Made by a program: the position numbers and the translations under genes | Part shown: in pieces, positions 27,484 through 37,804 of the stretch | Numbering within the stretch: the stretch's first letter is position 1 | How the letters are laid out: each line of letters begins with the position of its first letter | Assembly (NCBI GenBank): GCA_943789205.1 | Contig: CALSTG010000001.1 | Span: 480,060-544,059, forward strand | DNA: 64,000 bases | Source of the DNA: an uncultured Flavobacteriales bacterium | Lineage (GTDB): Bacteria; Bacteroidota; Bacteroidia; Flavobacteriales_D; Crocinitomicaceae | Reading direction: 5' to 3' | Notes under the pieces: model-generated | Told to the model about the DNA's origin: nothing | Databases searched by the model: none | The model's input: the letters and a program-made list of their open reading frames with translations, nothing else

Positions 27484-30400
27484 TTAACGGATTAGATTGA
27501 TATGACCAAGAATTATTTTTCTCTTTTCTGTTTGTTTTTCCTTGAATCCAATTCTGTATGTATACGTTCCGATTGGAGCCTGCATACCTTGATAAGTTCC
27601 GTCCCAACTACTATTGAAATCGCCAGCCTCAAAAATTAACTCCCCCCATCTATTATAAATTTGGACAGAAAAGAAGTCTTCATCTATACCTGCAGAGATC
27701 GTTGGATACCATGAATCATTTAAGCCGTCGCCATCCGGTGTAAAGCTATTAGGAGCAAAAATAATTGCATCCTGATTGACGTTGATATCTAATTGCAAAC
27801 TGTCTGTGCACCCTAGCTCAGATATACCATACAATGAAACAGTAAAAAACGTTTCGTCATTCACTTCATATTCTACGAGATTAGGATTGTATAAAGTATC
27901 AGAGTTTCCATCGCCGAAATCCCAATAATAACTTTCTGCACCGAAGGAATTATTGGAAAAGACAACCTCTGAAGACCCATATGATATTTGATTTGTTGAT
28001 GCAGAAAAATCAATATTTGGGCTTGGAAATACACAAATTAAATTTTCCATATTCATGCTACCTGGGCAACCATTAGGTGTCTCCGTTTCAAGCGTTATGT
28101 CATAACAACCCTCATTTAAAAAGGTATAACTCGTATTTGCGCAGCCACTAAAAGTACTCCCATCATTTATTGTCCATGTACATCCAGAGGTATTTGGTGT
28201 TGTATTGGTGAACATAACATTTAATGGAGCACAACCTGAAGTTACATTAACATCAAAGGTTGTGATTGGCATTGCATCAACAGAAACTATGATTGGTTCT
28301 AAATCCGTTTGGCATCCATTAATCGTATACATAACCTGATATGTAGTTGTGGTAGTTGGACTTACAGTCATCGTTTCAGATGTTTCGTTATTCGGCAACC
28401 ACAAATATTGACCTCCTAGAACAGATGGAATTGCATTAAGCACAACACTCTCACCTTCACAAATACCTTGATTTTCTGTCAACAAAACAGGTTGTTCAGT
28501 TACCGTTACTTCTGCACTTTCTATACTGCTACTACAATTATTTAGAGTATAAGTAACCGTATAATTTGAAGTTACTAATGGATTAACCTCAAGAGTAGAT
28601 TCGTTTTCTATATATCCTGTCCATTCGAAGGAACCACCACTTGGCAAACCTTGTGCGTTTAGAACTCCTATTTGTCCCTCGCAAATACCTATATCATCGA
28701 CAAATAAATCGGGAATAGGGTTGACAATAATTGATGCTGTCGTGAGCTGACTTATACAACCGTTTAAGACGTACAGCACGCTGTATGATGTGGTGGTGAC
28801 AGGATTTACGGTGATACTCTGTGTAGTTTGGCCCGAAGAAGTCCAATTAAAAGTCCCTCCTGAAATCGAAGGTTGCGCAATCAAGGTTCCAGATTCACCA
28901 TCACAAATTGAAACATCTTCAAGCGTTACTACAGGTGTAGGAATCACCTCAACAAAGGCTTGAACAGTGTCTGAAGGACAACCATTTAAAGTGTAGCTTA
29001 AACCGTAGGTTGTACTTGATTGTGGAAAGGTAGTAATTGTGGGTTCGATTTCTCCATTAGGAAACCACTCAAACGAACCGCCTGGAAGCGAAGGTTGACC
29101 TGTCAATGATACAGATTGAGACGAACAGATTGAGTTTGCACCGGATATACTGACAACAGGTGTAGGAAGGACAGAAATTATTGATGTTGCCGTGTTGCTC
29201 TCACAACCGTTTAAAATATAATCAACGGTATAAAATGCATTGGATATTGGTTCTACAAAAACACTCGAGTTCGAACCTAAATTATTAGACCAACTATAAG
29301 TCCCTCCAGGAATAGATGCCTCAGCAACAAGCTCAATAACATTTCCAGCACAAATAGTTGCGGAATTAACACTCAAAACAGGGAAAGGAATTTCAATGAT
29401 TTGCACGGAATCTTGTATCGAACAACCATTTTCACCTGTAGCTATTAAATAATAAATACCACCTTCAGTTATGGATACTTGAGGTTGAGATCCTAGACCA
29501 TTTGACCATTCATAATTAGAAGCTCCCGATGCACTAACATTTATATTGGTATTGTTACAATCTAAAGTGTCTGAACCTGTTATATTTTGAATAGACAAAT
29601 TAGGGAGCGAAAAGTCCGCTGTAATCACTATTGAAGTTGAATCATAACATCCGTTACTTCCGATACCAACGACAAAATATTCTCCAGGACTTGATATGGT
29701 TGTAGAAATGTTTTGAATGGTATCGCTCCAAACATAGCTATCCGCTCCTGATCCAAATAGAACGATTTCAGGCTCATTACAATTGAGCTCATTTGTTGAG
29801 TTCGTTATATTATCAATATCCAACAACGGTGGGTTAATATTTTCACTAATCAGTATATTCATTTGAAGAGCACAGCCATTCGAGTCAAGATAATCAAGAA
29901 TATAATTACCTGGAGTATTAAATGTATTCCAAGAAGTATTTAGAGATGTTCCTCCAGACCAATTAAAAGCACTACCGCCTTGTGCATTAACCTCTATTTC
30001 TGTAACCAAACAATTCAGTTCTACGTTGCCAGAGGCATTCTCAATATAAGCAGGTTCACTACTTAAGGTTTCATTGATTTCTACCAAAACAGAATCCTGA
30101 CATCCATTATCATCTGTCAACATACCTAAATAACTGCCAGCTTCTAACCCGGAAGCATCTTCAGAAAACAAAGTGTTGTTCCAAACGACATTGTATCCGG
30201 GAACTCCACCTGTTATCGTCAAGTCAATTGCTCCAGTTCCTTCAGGGCAAAGGATATGTTCAACTGAAGTTTGCATTTCTAATGGATTGGGCTCTAACAC
30301 TTCCTGAATCATTTCATTCATACAACCGTGCTCGTCCATAATTGACATCGTATGCATTCCAGAGTGAACCATAAACTGATTGTTAGAGGACATAGGTCCA

Positions 30401-31683
30401 CCATTCATTGCATACATGATATTTGTTCCTAAAGCAGTAACTTCAATCATTCCCTCTTCACCATTACAGCTTATTTCTTGAATCATTTGAGCACTTGAAA
30501 ATTCAGGAAGTGGAAGAATCTCAACAAAAAATTCTACTGACTGAGCGCATTGACCAGGATTAGGAGTGAAAGTGAAATTCTGAATTCCAACCTGCTCAGC
30601 GTCAATAGTACCAGACCATGAGCCTGTAAACCCATTGTTTGAAATATTGGAAAGCTCAGGAACTGTCTGATTCAAGCAAATAGGAGGTATTTCGTCAAAC
30701 TCAGGTATTTCATTAATGTGAGTCAGGATGTATGGAATATCATCAAAATCGTTCCATTCCTGCGTATATGCATAAGACAAGGGAACATCCGAAACGCTGG
30801 AACTTCCTAAAATATATTCCCACTGACCATTAATTTGCTTCCAATTTGAAATACCGCCCCAAATCCCGTCATCAGCCTCATTAAAATAGATATTTAAATC
30901 TGCTGGTCCAGAACCTAAAGCTCTATCGATTTGGTGATAAAATAGTGGGTTAAGCTCACAAATATTCACATCTGCCATCGTCCTATCAAAGCCTTCAATA
31001 GTAGCATCTATGTTTGCCAAGCGGACTTCAAAGGTGTTGTTCTGGGTTACTGTTGGTTTTAATTCGACGGGGCGGTAACGAAGCGTCCCTAGGCTTGAAC
31101 CAACAGGGAATAAATAAGTTTCTAGTTCAGATGTCCTTCGTGACAAGAAACCACCATTTAAAGAGGATACAAAACCCGAGGTTCGTTGAATAGCATTTAA
31201 ATCAGTATTTTCTACGTAGAAGTTAAAAACTTCTGTTTGAAGCTCAAGATGCTTTAAATCCAAAACACCAGAGGAATAGGCATTAATTTCCTGTGTTTTA
31301 AATCCACTACCGTCCAAAGTTAGATTGAAAAAATTTGTTTCAACAGAACCACTAATCAATTGATTCGCACCTTCAAAGAAAACAGTACCATTATTAGAAG
31401 TAAAGGAAGCATTATTATACCAATTCCCTAACAAACGAATATACCCTTCACCAACGAGCTCCGAATTATTGATAATATCTTCGGTTATAAATATTTCAGA
31501 GGGTAATCCTATTTCCTCATCAATATTTATTGTACCTAGTTCATTTGTTAAAGTTCCATTGACATGAACATATGCACCAGAGGTGGTTATTATGTTTGCT
31601 CCATTATTAAGCAATACTTGACTGATGGTCGAAAAGTCTACCAAAGACATAAAAACAAGAAGAATGCCGAAAATATTCTTCAT
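27484..31683 (-). CDS. Large T9SS type B surface protein with Ig-like and PKD repeats
   Basis: The 1399-residue protein has a signal peptide (about 1-21) and an N-terminal beta-solenoid-like part (residues 22-200). SprB-like modules follow (SCNGEEGMIEVTA, LCPEGTGAIDLTITGG), then several Cys-containing Ig-like units and two PKD-like domains (GCAPLNVMFTN; YYWDFGDGN). The end is a type B T9SS sorting domain (FTPDGDGLNDSW, VQIYNRWGELIFE, WDGTYQG). It is a predicted cell-surface adhesin or matrix protein exported by the PorV/PorU system. Its start lies 6 bases after the stop of the collagen-like gene on the same strand, so the two are probably one transcript. Confidence 0.9.
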   Translation of the reverse strand: MKNIFGILLVFMSLVDFSTISQVLLNNGANIITTSGAYVHVNGTLTNELGTINIDEEIGLPSEIFITEDIINNSELVGEGYIRLLGNWYNNASFTSNNGTVFFEGANQLISGSVETNFFNLTLDGSGFKTQEINAYSSGVLDLKHLELQTEVFNFYVENTDLNAIQRTSGFVSSLNGGFLSRRTSELETYLFPVGSSLGTLRYRPVELKPTVTQNNTFEVRLANIDATIEGFDRTMADVNICELNPLFYHQIDRALGSGPADLNIYFNEADDGIWGGISNWKQINGQWEYILGSSSVSDVPLSYAYTQEWNDFDDIPYILTHINEIPEFDEIPPICLNQTVPELSNISNNGFTGSWSGTIDAEQVGIQNFTFTPNPGQCAQSVEFFVEILPLPEFSSAQMIQEISCNGEEGMIEVTALGTNIMYAMNGGPMSSNNQFMVHSGMHTMSIMDEHGCMNEMIQEVLEPNPLEMQTSVEHILCPEGTGAIDLTITGGVPGYNVVWNNTLFSEDASGLEAGSYLGMLTDDNGCQDSVLVEINETLSSEPAYIENASGNVELNCLVTEIEVNAQGGSAFNWSGGTSLNTSWNTFNTPGNYILDYLDSNGCALQMNILISENINPPLLDIDNITNSTNELNCNEPEIVLFGSGADSYVWSDTIQNISTTISSPGEYFVVGIGSNGCYDSTSIVITADFSLPNLSIQNITGSDTLDCNNTNINVSASGASNYEWSNGLGSQPQVSITEGGIYYLIATGENGCSIQDSVQIIEIPFPVLSVNSATICAGNVIELVAEASIPGGTYSWSNNLGSNSSVFVEPISNAFYTVDYILNGCESNTATSIISVLPTPVVSISGANSICSSQSVSLTGQPSLPGGSFEWFPNGEIEPTITTFPQSSTTYGLSYTLNGCPSDTVQAFVEVIPTPVVTLEDVSICDGESGTLIAQPSISGGTFNWTSSGQTTQSITVNPVTTTSYSVLYVLNGCISQLTTASIIVNPIPDLFVDDIGICEGQIGVLNAQGLPSGGSFEWTGYIENESTLEVNPLVTSNYTVTYTLNNCSSSIESAEVTVTEQPVLLTENQGICEGESVVLNAIPSVLGGQYLWLPNNETSETMTVSPTTTTTYQVMYTINGCQTDLEPIIVSVDAMPITTFDVNVTSGCAPLNVMFTNTTPNTSGCTWTINDGSTFSGCANTSYTFLNEGCYDITLETETPNGCPGSMNMENLICVFPSPNIDFSASTNQISYGSSEVVFSNNSFGAESYYWDFGDGNSDTLYNPNLVEYEVNDETFFTVSLYGISELGCTDSLQLDINVNQDAIIFAPNSFTPDGDGLNDSWYPTISAGIDEDFFSVQIYNRWGELIFEAGDFNSSWDGTYQGMQAPIGTYTYRIGFKEKQTEKRKIILGHINLIR
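28250..29370 (-). repeat. Five tandem Ig-like units in the type B surface protein
   Basis: Five units of about 70 residues each begin with IC.G...L.A.PS or a close variant, hold a GG-x-F/Y-x-W core, and end TT..Y.V.Y.LNGC followed by a V.P.P linker. Identity between units is moderate, so they diverged some time ago. Confidence 0.8.
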
Positions 31684-31689
31684 TATTAA

Positions 31690-33489
31690 CTATTGCTTAA
31701 ATCTAATATCGATACGTACTTGTACTTTACCATTTACTTCATTGGAAACTGCTACGCCTAATACCCATTCACTTGTAAGAGACTTAATAGCCCTACCCAT
31801 ACTAGAAGTCGTAACAAAATCACCTGTTGTTATCTGACCGTTTGCGTCATCAACCTCTATTTCTACTATACCTGACGTTTGAATTTCAATAATTCCATTA
31901 TTATCATTTAATACACCTATGACATATGCTTTTGAATTTTCATTAGCAACAAAAAAAACTTCCGAATCAAGTCTAGCATTTGATGAAGCTATAATTCGAG
32001 ATGGAATCAATCCTGAAATATCAATATCAGTACTATGATTGAGTTGTTCTTGCAATTCAGAAATCTGATTTTGTTGTTCTTGAATTGCTTTTGTTAAAAT
32101 AGGAATCATTGAAACGTAATTTACAGTGTAGTACCCTTCAACCAAAACATTATTCTTTTTTGTTGTATTATGCATTGCTGGATTTGGTAGAGCCTTTTGA
32201 TGAACGAGACCAGGAAAAATTTCTTTGAAATCTTGCGCAATAAAACCAATTTCAGTTTTGTTGGGGTTAAAACTCATACCAGGAAACTCCTCTGCACGCA
32301 TGTTATATTGTTTTACATCAACTTCCATGATTTTATCTATTACACTATTAATAGGTTGAATATTCTTTTTAAATCTGACATCTGAAATGTTAAATATTCC
32401 ACCCGTTAACCCTATATCTCCCATAAATATTCCTGCCCATGCTCCAACTGGGTTATTTGTACTTCCTTGAACCCCAACACCAAAAGAAGTAGTAGACATA
32501 TGCATTCCATTAACACCAATACCAGTTCCATTGGTTGAACCTTCAATACCGCTAAAACCATTTGCAGTTGAAGTAATTGAACCAAATATACCACCACCCT
32601 GTGCAGTTGTATTTATTCCATTAAAAGACCAATTGTTCGTGTTATTTACTACATAAGATTGCAATGGGTCTCCCGCAATTGCCGGTGCTAAAATTCCAGT
32701 ATTCCCCCATAACATCTCACCCGTATTTAACAATCTACCTCTGGTAATTGAATTTGTTTCAAAATCTACATTAGTATTACTATTTGTACCAAAACCTTTG
32801 GTTCCTGTATTCGTATTTCCATCAAGCAACCAAGCTGCCTGACTGCTTTCAACTGGTCCACCTGAACCTGAAGTTCCATTTACTACCATTGTTCCATCTG
32901 TATTGAATGAAGGCGTTGTCAAAGTCCAACTTGGACCAGCATCTCCTTGAATACCTTGAGGACCTTGTGCGCCATCTGCGCCATCTACACCATCTGCTCC
33001 GGCAGGACCAGTTAATCCGATTGGACCTTGATCTCCTTGAATTCCTTGGAGACCTTGTGCGCCGTCAGCACCATCGACTCCGTCTAAGCCATCAATTCCA
33101 TTTGTACCATTCGTTCCAGATGGACCAGTTAATCCGATTGGACCTTGATCTCCTTGTATTCCTTGGGGACCCTGCGCACCATCTACGCCATCAATTCCAT
33201 TTGTACCATTCGTTCCGGCTGGACCAGTTAATCCGATTGGACCTTGATCTCCTTGAACTCCTTGGGGACCCTGTGCACCATCTACGCCATCAATTCCGTT
33301 TGTACCATTCGTTCCGGCAGGACCAGTTAATCCGATTGGACCTTGATCTCCTTGAATTCCTTGAATACCTTGAGGACCTTGTGCGCCATCTGCGCCATCT
33401 GCACCATCTGCTCCGGCAGGACCAGTTAATCCGATTGGACCTTGATCTCCTTGAATACCTTGAGGGACCTTGTGCTCCATCAGCGCCAT
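31690..33489 (-). CDS. Collagen-like fibre protein, 3' part with C-terminal S74 chaperone domain
   Basis: This is the distal part of the gene that begins at 36051. It starts in Gly-X-Y repeats ([16 protein letters not shown] units, down to about 32930), then a tail-fibre-like stretch (residues about 205-365). A peptidase S74 intramolecular chaperone follows, with the conserved Ser-Asp-x-Arg-x-Lys start ([10 protein letters not shown]) and GFIAQDF; in phage endosialidases this Ser/Lys pair drives self-cleavage after trimer folding. A coiled coil ([16 protein letters not shown]) and a beta-rich end complete it. The apparent ATG at 33489 is in the wrong frame relative to the repeats just upstream; the true frame is joined at about 33466. 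The frame equals that of the N-terminal part, and the total span is a multiple of three. Confidence 0.85.
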   Translation of the reverse strand: MALMEHKVPQGIQGDQGPIGLTGPAGADGADGADGAQGPQGIQGIQGDQGPIGLTGPAGTNGTNGIDGVDGAQGPQGVQGDQGPIGLTGPAGTNGTNGIDGVDGAQGPQGIQGDQGPIGLTGPSGTNGTNGIDGLDGVDGADGAQGLQGIQGDQGPIGLTGPAGADGVDGADGAQGPQGIQGDAGPSWTLTTPSFNTDGTMVVNGTSGSGGPVESSQAAWLLDGNTNTGTKGFGTNSNTNVDFETNSITRGRLLNTGEMLWGNTGILAPAIAGDPLQSYVVNNTNNWSFNGINTTAQGGGIFGSITSTANGFSGIEGSTNGTGIGVNGMHMSTTSFGVGVQGSTNNPVGAWAGIFMGDIGLTGGIFNISDVRFKKNIQPINSVIDKIMEVDVKQYNMRAEEFPGMSFNPNKTEIGFIAQDFKEIFPGLVHQKALPNPAMHNTTKKNNVLVEGYYTVNYVSMIPILTKAIQEQQNQISELQEQLNHSTDIDISGLIPSRIIASSNARLDSEVFFVANENSKAYVIGVLNDNNGIIEIQTSGIVEIEVDDANGQITTGDFVTTSSMGRAIKSLTSEWVLGVAVSNEVNGKVQVRIDIRFKQ

Positions 33490-35610
33490 CGACTCCGTCT
33501 ACGCCGTCAATTCCATTTGTACCATTCGTTCCGGCAGGACCAGTTAATCCGATTGGACCTTGATCTCCTTGAATTCCTTGAATACCTTGAGGACCTTGTG
33601 CGCCATCTGCGCCATCTGCACCATCTGCTCCGGCAGGACCAGTTAATCCGATTGGACCTTGATCTCCTTGAATACCTTGAGGGCCTTGTGCTCCATCAGC
33701 GCCATCGACTCCGTCTACGCCGTCAATTCCATTTGTACCATTCGTTCCGGCGGGACCAGTTAATCCGATTGGACCTTGATCTCCTTGAATTCCTTGAGGA
33801 CCTTGTGCGCCATCTGCGCCATCTGCACCATCTACACCATCTGCACCATCTGCTCCGGCAGGACCAGTTAATCCGATTGGACCTTGATCTCCTTGAATTC
33901 CTTGAATACCTTGAGGACCTTGTGCGCCATCTGCGCCATCTGCACCATCTGCTCCGGCAGGACCAGTTAATCCGATTGGACCTTGATCTCCTTGAATACC
34001 TTGAGGGCCTTGTGCTCCATCAGCGCCATCGACTCCGTCTACGCCGTCAATTCCATTTGTACCATTCGTTCCGGCGGGACCAGTTAATCCGATTGGACCT
34101 TGATCTCCTTGAATTCCTTGAGGACCTTGTGCGCCATCTCGTCACCATCTACACCATCTGCACCATCTGCTCCGGCAGGACCAGTTAATCCGATTGGACC
34201 TTGATCTCCTTGAATACCTTGAGGGCCTTGTGCGCCATCAGCGCCATCGACTCCGTCTACGCCGTCAATTCCATTTGTACCATTCGTTCCGGCGGGACCA
34301 GTTAATCCGATTGGACCTTGATCTCCTTGAATTCCTTGAGGACCTTGTGCGCCATCTGCGCCATCTGCAGCCATCAATTCCATTTGTACCATTCGTTCCG
34401 GCAGGACCAGTTAATCCGATTGGACCTTGATCTCCTTGAATTCCTTGAATACCTTGAGGACCTCTGCGCCATCTGCGCCATCTGCACCATCTGCTCCGGC
34501 AGGACCAGTTAATCCGATTGGACCTTGATCTCCTTGAATACCTTGAGGGCCTTGTGCGCCATCAGCGCCATCGACTCCGTCTACGCCGTCAATTCCATTT
34601 GTACCATTCGTTCCGGCGGGACCAGTTAATCCGATTGGACCTTGATCTCCTTGAATTCCTTGAGGACCTTGTGCGCCATCTGCGCCATCTGCCCGTCAAC
34701 CATCTGCACCATCTGCTCCGGCAGGACCAGTTAATCCGATTGGACCTTGATCTCCTTGAATACCTTGAGGGCCTTGTGCTCCATCAGCGCCATCGACTCC
34801 GTCTACGCCGTCAATTCCATTTGTACCATTCGTTCCGGCGGGACCAGTTAATCCGATTGGACCTTGATCTCCTTGAATTCCTTGAGGACCTTGTGCGCCA
34901 TCTGCGCCATCTGCACCTCAACCATCTGCACCATCTGCTCCGGTAGGACCAGTTAATCCGATTGAACCTTGATCTCCTTGAATTCCTTGAATACCTTGAG
35001 GACCTTGGTCTCCTTGAATTCCTTGGGGGCCTTGTGCGCCATCGACTCCGTCTACGCCGTCAATTCCATTTGTACCATTCGTTCCGGCGGGACCAGTTAA
35101 TCCAATTGGACCTTGGTCTCCTTGAATTCCTTGGGGGCCTTGTGCGCCATCGACTCCGTCTACGCCGTCAATTCCATTTGTACCATTCGTTCCGGCGGGA
35201 CCAGTTAATCCGATTGGACCTTGATCTCCTTGAATTCCTTGGGGACCCTGTGCTCCATCAACGCCATCGACTCCGTCTACGCCGTCAATTCCATTTGTAC
35301 CATTCGTTCCGGCTGGACCAGTTAATCCGATTGGACCTTGGTCTCCTTGAATTCCTTGGGGACCTTGTGCTCCATCAGCGCCATCGACTCCGTCTACGCC
35401 GTCAATTCCATTTGTACCATTTGTTCCGGCGGGACCAGTTAATCCGATTGGACCTTGGTCGCCTTGAATACCTTGAGGACCTTGTGCGCCATCTGCGCCA
35501 TCTGCACCATCTGCTCCGGCAATTCCATTTGTACCATTTGTTCCGGCGGGACCAGTTAAGCCGATTGGACCTTGATCTCCTTGAATTCCTTGAGGACCTT
35601 GTGCTCCATC
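32930..35610 (-). repeat. Collagen Gly-X-Y repeat tract with higher-order duplication
   Basis: Units of about 36-39 residues (roughly 110-117 bases), built on [22 protein letters not shown] and TNGTNGIDG, are repeated about 20 times. In the core (33450-34950) blocks of about 220 and 320 bases alternate at near identity, giving a superperiod near 545 bases. All irregular junctions lie in this core, at the variable GADGADG linker or next to it. Confidence 0.85.
34084..34392 (-). pseudogene. In-frame internal piece of the collagen-like gene
   Basis: A 102-residue Gly-X-Y piece in the same frame as the gene's two ends. It is cut off upstream by a +1 shift near 34371 and downstream by a shift near 34140, after which the frame hits a TAA inside the GGATTAACT repeat core. 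It is not an independent gene. Confidence 0.7.
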
Positions 35611-36051
35611 CGGCCCTACAACATGACCAGCATTAATAATAGTACCATCGGTTAATGTTACGATGAGATCTCCTGTACCGTTTACGGTTGCATTCTGAAC
35701 ATGAATACCATCATCTCCTGGAGGACCTGAAGGACCTTGGGTAAAATCACAAAGGGACAACCAATCAGATGAACTCGATCTATAAAAAAGAAAACAAGAC
35801 GAATCCGTATCAAAAACCATTAACGCATTAGCGGGATTGTTGATTGCTAGGCGTTGAACTGAGGTCATTCGAGGAATCAACAAACCTTTAGATGTTGAAA
35901 AAACATCCAAAACACTTGACGCATCAGGAGTCAAAGGAACATCAGATATACTGACATTTTGCTGAGCGTTACCAAGAAAGGAAAAATGAATAAATAATAA
36001 TAGAAGATATGCCCATTTGTGAGCAAGAGTATGCTTTTTAGATACAATCAT
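34918..36051 (-). CDS. Collagen-like fibre protein, 5' part
   Basis: The 377-residue N-terminal part has a signal peptide (about residues 1-29, ending GNA-QQ) and a small globular domain common to Bacteroidota tail-fibre-type proteins (KGLLIPRMTSVQRLAI, FDTDSSCFLFYR). A short linker then leads into Gly-X-Y repeats ([19 protein letters not shown]). The frame ends at a TGA (34918-34920) that takes the place of a GTAGAT pair present in sister repeats. Gly-X-Y coding resumes in the same frame straight after it. The protein is probably one exported trimeric fibre of about 1450 residues when intact. No T9SS sorting domain is seen, so the export route after the Sec step is unknown. Confidence 0.85.
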   Translation of the reverse strand: MIVSKKHTLAHKWAYLLLLFIHFSFLGNAQQNVSISDVPLTPDASSVLDVFSTSKGLLIPRMTSVQRLAINNPANALMVFDTDSSCFLFYRSSSSDWLSLCDFTQGPSGPPGDDGIHVQNATVNGTGDLIVTLTDGTIINAGHVVGPDGAQGPQGIQGDQGPIGLTGPAGTNGTNGIAGADGADGADGAQGPQGIQGDQGPIGLTGPAGTNGTNGIDGVDGVDGADGAQGPQGIQGDQGPIGLTGPAGTNGTNGIDGVDGVDGVDGAQGPQGIQGDQGPIGLTGPAGTNGTNGIDGVDGVDGAQGPQGIQGDQGPIGLTGPAGTNGTNGIDGVDGVDGAQGPQGIQGDQGPQGIQGIQGDQGSIGLTGPTGADGADG

Positions 36052-36205
36052 AAATACTAAACTTTAAGTTACTTCAGCACACAAAATCAAGACCTACATT
36101 TGTATGACAGATTTTTAGCACAATAATAACACAACAATCACATGGATTAGACGTAAAAAAGACACACAAAGTTGCCCTTTATTTTACTTTTTTTTAAGAC
36201 TTTGC

Positions 36206-37288
36206 TTAAGAGCCAAATAACATTAGATATGCTTTCAAAAATGAGTCTATCTTCCCGTTCAAAACAGCTTCAGTATCTCCCGTTTCTACTGAAGTTCGGA
36301 CATCTTTTACGAGTTTATATGGATGTAATACATAATTCCGAATTTGAGAACCCCATTCTATTTTTTTCTTTTCAGACTCTATAGCATTTTGCTTTTCCAT
36401 TCTCGCACGCAATTCCAATTCATAAAGCTGAGACTTTAACAACTGCATAGCTTTCTCTTTATTACCTAATTGAGAACGCGATTCTGAATTCTCAATCACT
36501 ATGCCGGACGGGGCATGCCTCAACCTAACTGCTGTTTCAACCTTGTTCACATTTTGACCACCCGCACCGCCTGACCTAAATGTTTCCCATGAAATGTCAG
36601 CTGGATTTACATCGACTTCGATGGTATCCTCTACTAAAGGATAAACGTAGACGGAAGAAAAAGAGGTATGTCTTTTAGCATTGGAGTCAAACGGGGAAAT
36701 ACGAACCAATCTATGCACCCCATTTTCTCCTTTTAAATACCCAAAAGCAAAATCACCTTCAATCTCTAATGAGACCGTTTTAACGCCTGCCACATCGCCC
36801 TCTTGATAATTCAACTCTTTTACTTTATAACCATTGCTTTCAGCCCACATAATATACATTCTCATAAGCATGGATGTCCAATCACAAGACTCCGTGCCTC
36901 CAGCTCCAGCAGTAACTTGAATTACTGCATTCAATTTATCCTCCTCCTTTGAGAGCATATTTCGCAATTCAATATCTTCAATTTGATTTATTAATTTTTT
37001 GTAGGATTCAGCTAATTCAGCCTCTGTAGCCATCTCTTCTTTAACAAAATCTGACAAGACCTCTAAATCTTCAAATCTATTTATGATATCATCAAATCCA
37101 GAAACCCAAAATTTAAGCTCTCGGATCACTTTCATATGAATCTCCGCTTTTTTTGGATCATTCCAAAATTCAGGATCATGCGTTTTTAATTCTTGCTCTT
37201 TTAAATCAAGTCTCTTAGGTTCAATTTTAAGGAATCCCTTGATTCCTTCAATTCTTTTAGAGAGCTCTTTTAATTGGTCCGATGTCAT
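36206..37288 (-). CDS. prfB: Peptide chain release factor 2
   Basis: The 360-residue factor ends translation at UGA and UAA. The catalytic GGQ is at residues 243-245, and the RF2-type recognition tripeptide SPF is at 198-200 (ISPFDSN), which separates it from RF1 (PxT). The usual RF2 programmed +1 frameshift site (CTTTGA) near codon 25 is absent: the matching place reads CTT AAA ATT in one open frame, so RF2 is not autoregulated that way here. Start is the ATG at 37288. Confidence 0.96.
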   Translation of the reverse strand: MTSDQLKELSKRIEGIKGFLKIEPKRLDLKEQELKTHDPEFWNDPKKAEIHMKVIRELKFWVSGFDDIINRFEDLEVLSDFVKEEMATEAELAESYKKLINQIEDIELRNMLSKEEDKLNAVIQVTAGAGGTESCDWTSMLMRMYIMWAESNGYKVKELNYQEGDVAGVKTVSLEIEGDFAFGYLKGENGVHRLVRISPFDSNAKRHTSFSSVYVYPLVEDTIEVDVNPADISWETFRSGGAGGQNVNKVETAVRLRHAPSGIVIENSESRSQLGNKEKAMQLLKSQLYELELRARMEKQNAIESEKKKIEWGSQIRNYVLHPYKLVKDVRTSVETGDTEAVLNGKIDSFLKAYLMLFGS

Positions 37289-37292
37289 ATTA

Positions 37293-37300
37293 CAAAAATA
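37293..37300 (-). promoter_or_regulatory. Bacteroidota -7 box for prfB, 4 bases from the ATG
   Basis: TATTTTTG on the minus strand fits TAnnTTTG and leaves 4 bases before the start codon, predicting a leaderless or near-leaderless mRNA. Confidence 0.5.
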
Positions 37301-37358
37301 GTCTTAAAAAATTATTATTCTTTATTCACAATGACAACTATGAATCCATCAAATTCAT

Positions 37359-37366
37359 TAATTTTG
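37359..37366 (+). promoter_or_regulatory. Bacteroidota -7 box for gcvH
   Basis: TAATTTTG fits TAnnTTTG, with 21 bases to the gcvH ATG. No clear -33 TTG. Confidence 0.5.
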
Positions 37367-37387
37367 GTATGTTAAAATTTAAAGAAC

Positions 37388-37765
37388 ATGAATATTCCAA
37401 AAGAGTTAAAATACACAAAAGACCACGAATGGGTTAGGATTGATGGTGACACGGCAACCGTTGGTGTGACAGATTTTGCACAAGGAGAGCTTGGCGACAT
37501 TGTTTTTGTAGAAATTGAAACTGTTGATGAATCTTTGGATATGGAAGAAGTATTTGGTTCGGTTGAAGCAGTAAAAACTGTTTCAGATCTTTTTATGCCA
37601 ATTTCTGGTGAGATCATAGAATTTAACGAAGCGTTAGAGACAGACCCAGAACTGGTTAATAGTGATCCATATGGCGAAGGATGGATGATAAAAATCAAAA
37701 TTGCCGATAAATCTGAGCTGAATGATCTCCTCACAGAAGAAGCTTATTCAAATTTAATTCAGTAA
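37388..37765 (+). CDS. gcvH: Glycine cleavage system H protein
   Basis: The 125-residue lipoyl carrier has the lipoylation site Lys63 in [11 protein letters not shown], flanked by the family motifs YTKDHEWVR and [11 protein letters not shown]. It shuttles the aminomethyl group between the P, T and L proteins, none of which is in this window. It is 39 bases upstream of the TonB-type gene. Confidence 0.97.
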   Translation: MNIPKELKYTKDHEWVRIDGDTATVGVTDFAQGELGDIVFVEIETVDESLDMEEVFGSVEAVKTVSDLFMPISGEIIEFNEALETDPELVNSDPYGEGWMIKIKIADKSELNDLLTEEAYSNLIQ

Positions 37766-37791
37766 ATGGCACATTAATTGTGTCAATTTTA

Positions 37792-37799
37792 TAAATTTG
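37792..37799 (+). promoter_or_regulatory. Possible -7 box for the TonB gene
   Basis: TAAATTTG fits TAnnTTTG and ends 5 bases before the ATG at 37805. Read-through from gcvH is also possible. Confidence 0.4.
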
Positions 37800-37804
37800 A
37801 AATT

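Noticed and set aside
34696..34920. TGA as a recoded sense codon in the collagen-like gene
   Set aside because: Other genes here end at TGA (for example tgt), RF2 with an SPF motif is encoded at 36206, and the flanking repeats show GTAGAT pairs replaced by TGA or TGACGG. Damage or consensus error is simpler.
32930..35610. Possible CRISPR array or other spaced repeat system
   Set aside because: The repeats are coding Gly-X-Y units in multiples of 9 bases, without unique spacers and with no cas genes nearby.
32907..35636. Long plus-strand frames rich in His, Leu and Arg across the collagen repeats
   Set aside because: They are the antisense reading of the Gly-X-Y repeats. Their length comes only from repeat composition (no stops in GGNCC-type codons), and they have no signal or domain.
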